Part shown: piece by piece, positions 6,391 through 9,619 of the stretch | Layout of the letters: each line of letters begins with the position of its first letter | How positions within the stretch are numbered: the first letter of the stretch is position 1 | Assembly: GCA_030618495.1 (NCBI GenBank) | Contig: JAUXDE010000067.1 | Coordinates: forward strand, 1 to 9,619 | Direction of reading: 5' to 3' | Length of the DNA stretch: 9,619 nt | Source: Clostridia bacterium | GTDB lineage: Bacteria; UBA6262; WVXT01; JAUXBS01 | The notes under the pieces: model-generated | The model's database searches: none | Told to the model about the DNA's origin: nothing | Seen by the model: the letters and a program-made list of their open reading frames with translations, nothing else | Made by a program: the position numbers and the translations under genes

Positions 6391-6427
6391 AAAAAACGGG
6401 AATGAAATTATAATCCATTCCCGTTTT
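6391..6427 (-). terminator. Rho-independent terminator after the PorV/PorQ-like gene
   Basis: A perfect 12-bp stem (arms 6416-6427 and 6393-6404; minus strand AAAACGGGAATG and CATTCCCGTTTT) with an 11-base loop is followed on the minus strand by a run of six T. It begins 20 bp after the stop codon of the barrel gene. The A-tract on the other side means it could act in both directions, but no plus-strand gene approaches it. Confidence 0.88.
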
Positions 6428-6446
6428 CATAAATATTAATTATAGA

Positions 6447-7370
6447 TTAAAACTTGAAACTTATTGAAATTCTATGGGTGCTTCCAAGAGCCCCGTACAT
6501 GAGCCAGCCATAGTCAATTGACGCATTATCAAAAATCAACCCGCCTCCAAAAGAAAGGCTTGAAAAAGCATCTTGAGAGGGGACCATTTGATAGCCCGCC
6601 CTGATGGAGTAATTTTGAATCCTAAATTCGCTTCCGGTATTCAGTACGAACGTATCAAGGGTCATGAAATTTATATCTGCGGCTACCGTGAGTAAGCCAT
6701 CCATTGTCCTGAAAGCAATTCCCGACCTGAAATTCATCGGTGAAGGATCGGCCTCATTGATAAACTTTATCTCTTGTCCGAAATTCTGCAAAGAAAACCC
6801 GATATTTAATGTTTGCGCCAGTTTAACGATAATCCCGACGTCTGCCTGGTAAGCTTCAGCGCTTTCATTCTCGATTGTCATGCTGAGTATCCTTCCGCTT
6901 ATACCGACAGAAAGCTTGCCGGTAAGTTTCTGGCTGTAACTGATTGTTGCCGCCATGTCCGACGCCCCGTAAGTCCCCTCGTCAACCAAACTACCCTCAT
7001 TGTCCCTGTAAGCTATTTCTCCGGCATTAAGGAAGAAAAAGGAACCCCCTATAGCCATTGAATCGTTCAGTGGTAAGGCAACTGCCACATATTCATACCT
7101 GATTCCCTGAAGCCATTCGTTATGGGTAAATGTTATCTCTTTTTGGGGCATAAAGGCTATACTGGCTGGGTTATATGATAAAGCATTGGCGTCGTCCGTA
7201 ACCGCAGTGAAAGCTCCTCCCATGGCTGCCGGCCGAGCGCCCGGAGATATTCTCATAAACTGCGCCCCCGATGTGCCCGCGGCGTTATCAAATAAACCTG
7301 AATAAGATGAAGCAACCATTAAGCATAAGATTGATACGGTTAACGGGACTAGAAGTATTTTTCTGTACAT
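6447..7370 (-). CDS. PorV/PorQ-family outer-membrane beta-barrel protein
   Basis: A 307-residue outer-membrane protein. A signal peptide (MYRKILLVPLTVSILCLMV, cut near SSYS/G) is followed by the hallmark N-terminus of the PorV/PorQ (UPF0164, FadL-like) family: AGTSGAQFMRISPGARPAAM, GGAFTAVTDDANALSYNPA, then the strand EITFTHNEWLQGIRYEYVAV. Alternating amphipathic strands continue to the end, which is IDYGWL and a final aromatic RISISFKF typical of BAM-assembled barrels. In Bacteroidota, PorV shuttles type IX cargo after export and PorQ belongs to the attachment complex; in other phyla many paralogues of unknown job exist. Its gene follows a protein with a FlgD-Ig-like sorting-type domain by 9 bp, with overlapping stop and ribosome-binding signals, and a strong terminator follows it. 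This pairing supports a cargo-linked role, by inference. Which PorV-type subfamily it belongs to cannot be told by eye. Confidence 0.87.
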   Translation of the reverse strand: MYRKILLVPLTVSILCLMVASSYSGLFDNAAGTSGAQFMRISPGARPAAMGGAFTAVTDDANALSYNPASIAFMPQKEITFTHNEWLQGIRYEYVAVALPLNDSMAIGGSFFFLNAGEIAYRDNEGSLVDEGTYGASDMAATISYSQKLTGKLSVGISGRILSMTIENESAEAYQADVGIIVKLAQTLNIGFSLQNFGQEIKFINEADPSPMNFRSGIAFRTMDGLLTVAADINFMTLDTFVLNTGSEFRIQNYSIRAGYQMVPSQDAFSSLSFGGGLIFDNASIDYGWLMYGALGSTHRISISFKF

Positions 7371-7375
7371 GATAG

Positions 7376-7382
7376 CCTCCTA
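7376..7382 (-). promoter_or_regulatory. Shine-Dalgarno of the PorV-like gene overlapping the upstream stop codon
   Basis: The minus strand reads TAGGAGG, then CTATC... wait-free spacing of five bases, then ATG at 7370. The TAG is the stop codon of the preceding gene (7380-7382), so translation of the two genes is probably coupled. Confidence 0.88.
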
Positions 7383-9619
7383 TTTAATTATTGAAAATTT
7401 CCCTGTAGTGTCGCTGCCGTCTTCGTCCTTAATTGCATAAATATAGACTCCACTTGCTGCTTTGTCACCGGAATCATTAACGGTTATATCCCATGTCATA
7501 GATGACGATTCTTCGGTATTTTTGAATACTCTTATGACTTTACCGGCAATATTGTGAATGGTTAGTGTTGTTTCAGGTTCTCTGCAGACGTTGCTAAAAG
7601 TTATGGAATCGGCGTCGAATTTTCCGCCTGTTCCCGGCTTGTATGGGTTAGGGTAAACGATAACATTACTTGAATTACTTGGAGCCCCCATTGACATGAA
7701 TACCGAGAAATGATTCACATTTACAGAAACACAATTAACCGTTTCGTCAACGACATAGTTATCCAATTCATCCCATTCCTGATTTAACTCGTTAACGTGG
7801 TTTACTCGCAGGTATCTTTCCTTCAAAGGAGGCGAAATGCCGTCAATAAATCCATCGTTATCACTATCATCATAATAATAGCTTATTTTAACATTACCGT
7901 TAAAAACCTCCACTCTTTCTGAGGTTGCTATGTCATATGCATTGATTTCTACGAGGCTTCCAGCTATTCTGTAACCGGCGCCGCCTGCGGCATCGTGCTT
8001 TCTGTTTGCTTCAACAATTAAAGCAGAGTCAATTTCTCTCGGGTTATCTATGGGAGTTATGGTAATTGATATTGCCACATCCACATCAAAAGTGCTGCCG
8101 GGAACGTCAACCTTTATTTTATCATTCGTCCCCCCTACAATAATTCCGCCTTCGGTACTATCAAGGTGTTTACTGGATGCGGTGACCCAGACATAAGCGG
8201 GAGAACTTTCTTTTTCTTCATTGGACACGACAAGTTTGAATTTATAGTTTCCTTTTATATTGGGTGTAAATGTGGGATTGACTGTTGTTGTTCCTGCCAG
8301 TGTTATTACCGCGGGGCCGGATACAAAACTCCATAGATATGAGATTTCTCCGCCTTTGGGGTCATAACTCTGCTCCCCGTCAAGCGTAACCAGGTTTCCT
8401 ACGAGTACAAATACGTCATTCCCGGCGACTGCCTGCGGTATATCCGGAATTTCTTCGGGGAAGAGCCCGCCGAGGTCTCCTGTCTCGTTTACGAAGTAAT
8501 CTTCAAGTAACGTCAGGATATCAACGGGGACGTTGTCGAACCATGCTGAAAGATTTATGTAGTCATCAGGGTATACCGGGGTGTATTTATTCGAGTATTT
8601 GAAATCCTGGTGAATAGTAATGAAGAAGTTACTAATTTCATCAACAGCGTCGAGAAAATATGTGTCGTCACTTCCCTCGTACGCGATTTTAGAAACAAAT
8701 TCGCTAACATCCGAAAAATAACCGGTAAACGTTGTTATATCTTCCCCTATATCCTTTATTACTTGCTCTCCGTCCAATCCGTGGCTTGCAACTGTTTTTA
8801 ACTTTAGAAAGTCCGGGTTGGAAGCTCTAAGGGCGTTTATGTAATCCTCTATCTCAACACAACCGTCAAAATTCAGCGTATTCGGATTAAGACTTAAATC
8901 ATACGGGAAATTGGCGAAGTCCTCATCAGCCCCGGTGTTGGATATCATTCCGATGATAGTCCCGTAGAAATCAAGCATAGGTTTAATCTCAACAATCGCC
9001 CATGATGGAATCGTTAAAGGAACAATATCGTCATTTATGTTCACCACATAAGGAAACTGGTCATCCTTTGTATACTTTGCAACCATTGTGTATAAAAACG
9101 AGTGGTCAAGTTCTGCAATCCTGTCTACATAGTGTCTTGCGGAGTCTACTGTATTATTCATTTCCCCGGTAGTTTCAAAGAAACTAATGAAATCACCAGC
9201 TTCAAATTCATCAAATGCTTCAGGCAGTTTATCAGAGAACGAAACGCTGACTCTATATAACTCAATTATTGCCAGGGTCATAAGGGCTTTAGAATCATTC
9301 GGGTCAATGACCAGTTCAGCCTCGCATACGGCCTCTATTTCATCAAATCGCGACTGTATTGTATCAGTGCTCAACAGGACATTAAATGTACCGTAGCTGT
9401 GCGGTTCAAGCGCATCAACGATTTCCTGTATAAGCCCTTCCGGGAAAAGTCCTGCAAACGTATAACTTGACCTTTCAACAATGGACGGCAGGGAGTAATA
9501 CTCAACTACAAGTTTAGTTAAGTCATCAGGCGTAGTTTCAAGCCACGCAATAGGGCATATTGTCTTATCCCCGAAAGGATATGATTTGCCGTCTACCAGC
9601 TCGCTTAATATGTTAACCT
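7380..9619 (-). CDS. Partial large surface protein: helical N-region, PKD-like domain, FlgD-Ig-like (type IX-like) C-terminal domain
   Basis: The frame is open from the window edge to the TAG at 7380: 745 residues are visible and the true start lies outside. A TTG at 9374 is not the start, because 81 further in-frame codons upstream read as normal protein. Residues about 1-390 are mostly helical with a TPR-like stretch (AELVIDPNDSKALMTLAIIE) and an internal duplication. Residues about 395-481 are a PKD-like beta-sandwich (AVAGNDVFVLVGNLVTLDG, SYDPKGGEISYLWSF, GNYKFKLVVSN). Then comes a beta-rich region with a possible calcium loop (DDSDNDGFIDG) and VNVNHFSVFM. The last 91 residues are a FlgD-Ig-like C-terminal domain: VYPNPYKPG, TLTIHNIAGKVIRVF, SGVYIYAIKD, GKFSIIK. 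In Bacteroidota such tails direct type IX secretion. The function of the body is unknown. The PorV-like gene follows 9 bp downstream, which fits a secreted cargo. Confidence 0.88.
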   Translation of the reverse strand, partial: VNILSELVDGKSYPFGDKTICPIAWLETTPDDLTKLVVEYYSLPSIVERSSYTFAGLFPEGLIQEIVDALEPHSYGTFNVLLSTDTIQSRFDEIEAVCEAELVIDPNDSKALMTLAIIELYRVSVSFSDKLPEAFDEFEAGDFISFFETTGEMNNTVDSARHYVDRIAELDHSFLYTMVAKYTKDDQFPYVVNINDDIVPLTIPSWAIVEIKPMLDFYGTIIGMISNTGADEDFANFPYDLSLNPNTLNFDGCVEIEDYINALRASNPDFLKLKTVASHGLDGEQVIKDIGEDITTFTGYFSDVSEFVSKIAYEGSDDTYFLDAVDEISNFFITIHQDFKYSNKYTPVYPDDYINLSAWFDNVPVDILTLLEDYFVNETGDLGGLFPEEIPDIPQAVAGNDVFVLVGNLVTLDGEQSYDPKGGEISYLWSFVSGPAVITLAGTTTVNPTFTPNIKGNYKFKLVVSNEEKESSPAYVWVTASSKHLDSTEGGIIVGGTNDKIKVDVPGSTFDVDVAISITITPIDNPREIDSALIVEANRKHDAAGGAGYRIAGSLVEINAYDIATSERVEVFNGNVKISYYYDDSDNDGFIDGISPPLKERYLRVNHVNELNQEWDELDNYVVDETVNCVSVNVNHFSVFMSMGAPSNSSNVIVYPNPYKPGTGGKFDADSITFSNVCREPETTLTIHNIAGKVIRVFKNTEESSSMTWDITVNDSGDKAASGVYIYAIKDEDGSDTTGKFSIIK

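Noticed and set aside
9372-9374. TTG as the start codon of the large surface protein.
   Set aside because: The same frame continues for 81 codons to the window edge with normal protein character, including a segment that matches an internal repeat. The gene is truncated by the window.

Overview
The window reads as a piece of chromosome from an uncultured diderm (Gram-negative type) bacterium. All eight genes lie on the minus strand, so transcription runs from high to low coordinates. Three things point to a diderm with a large cell-surface programme: a PorV/PorQ-type outer-membrane barrel, a LolA-like periplasmic protein, and long multidomain surface proteins, one of which ends in a FlgD-Ig/type IX-like C-terminal domain. 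That mix is common in Bacteroidota-related and candidate-phylum bacteria (Elusimicrobiota, Omnitrophota and similar lineages). The sequence alone does not allow a firmer placement. I see no rRNA, tRNA or CRISPR array.

Region 1 (9619 to 6447): a large secreted or surface protein whose N-terminus lies beyond the window edge (helical region, PKD-like domain, FlgD-Ig-like C-terminal domain). It is followed 9 bp later by a PorV/PorQ-family barrel gene whose Shine-Dalgarno overlaps the upstream stop codon. A clear intrinsic terminator (6391-6427) closes this unit. The pair looks like a cargo protein and an outer-membrane factor of a type IX-like export and attachment route.

Region 2 (6389 to 3214): a near-consensus sigma70-type promoter (TTTACA, 17 bp, TATAAT) drives a compact three-gene operon. 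The genes are a Memo-family metalloprotein (AmmeMemoRadiSam protein B), a LolA-like secreted protein whose start codon directly follows the Memo stop codon, and a family 5 (peptide/nickel type) ABC solute-binding protein whose start overlaps the LolA-like gene by 41 bp. No permease or ATPase and no AMMECR1 or radical-SAM partner is in the window.

Region 3 (3213 to 2845): a small island with an 82-codon gene matching only the N-terminal part of IS1634-type transposases. It has its own strong promoter (TTGACT, 17 bp, TATATT) placed so close to the ATG that the mRNA should be leaderless. A 16-bp motif fills the promoter spacer, recurs 45 bp upstream, and there forms an inverted repeat with a third, shortened copy. 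This is the most unusual spot in the window: either the remains of an insertion sequence or a domesticated DNA-binding domain with its own operator array.

Region 4 (2768 to 1): two exported proteins in tandem. The first has a carboxypeptidase-regulatory-like domain plus a LamG/concanavalin-like domain. The second, truncated by the window edge, has a right-handed beta-helix, a choice-of-anchor-Q-like segment and calcium-binding thrombospondin type 3-like repeats, with a recent in-frame duplication of about 101 codons. No intergenic stretch exceeds 300 bp.
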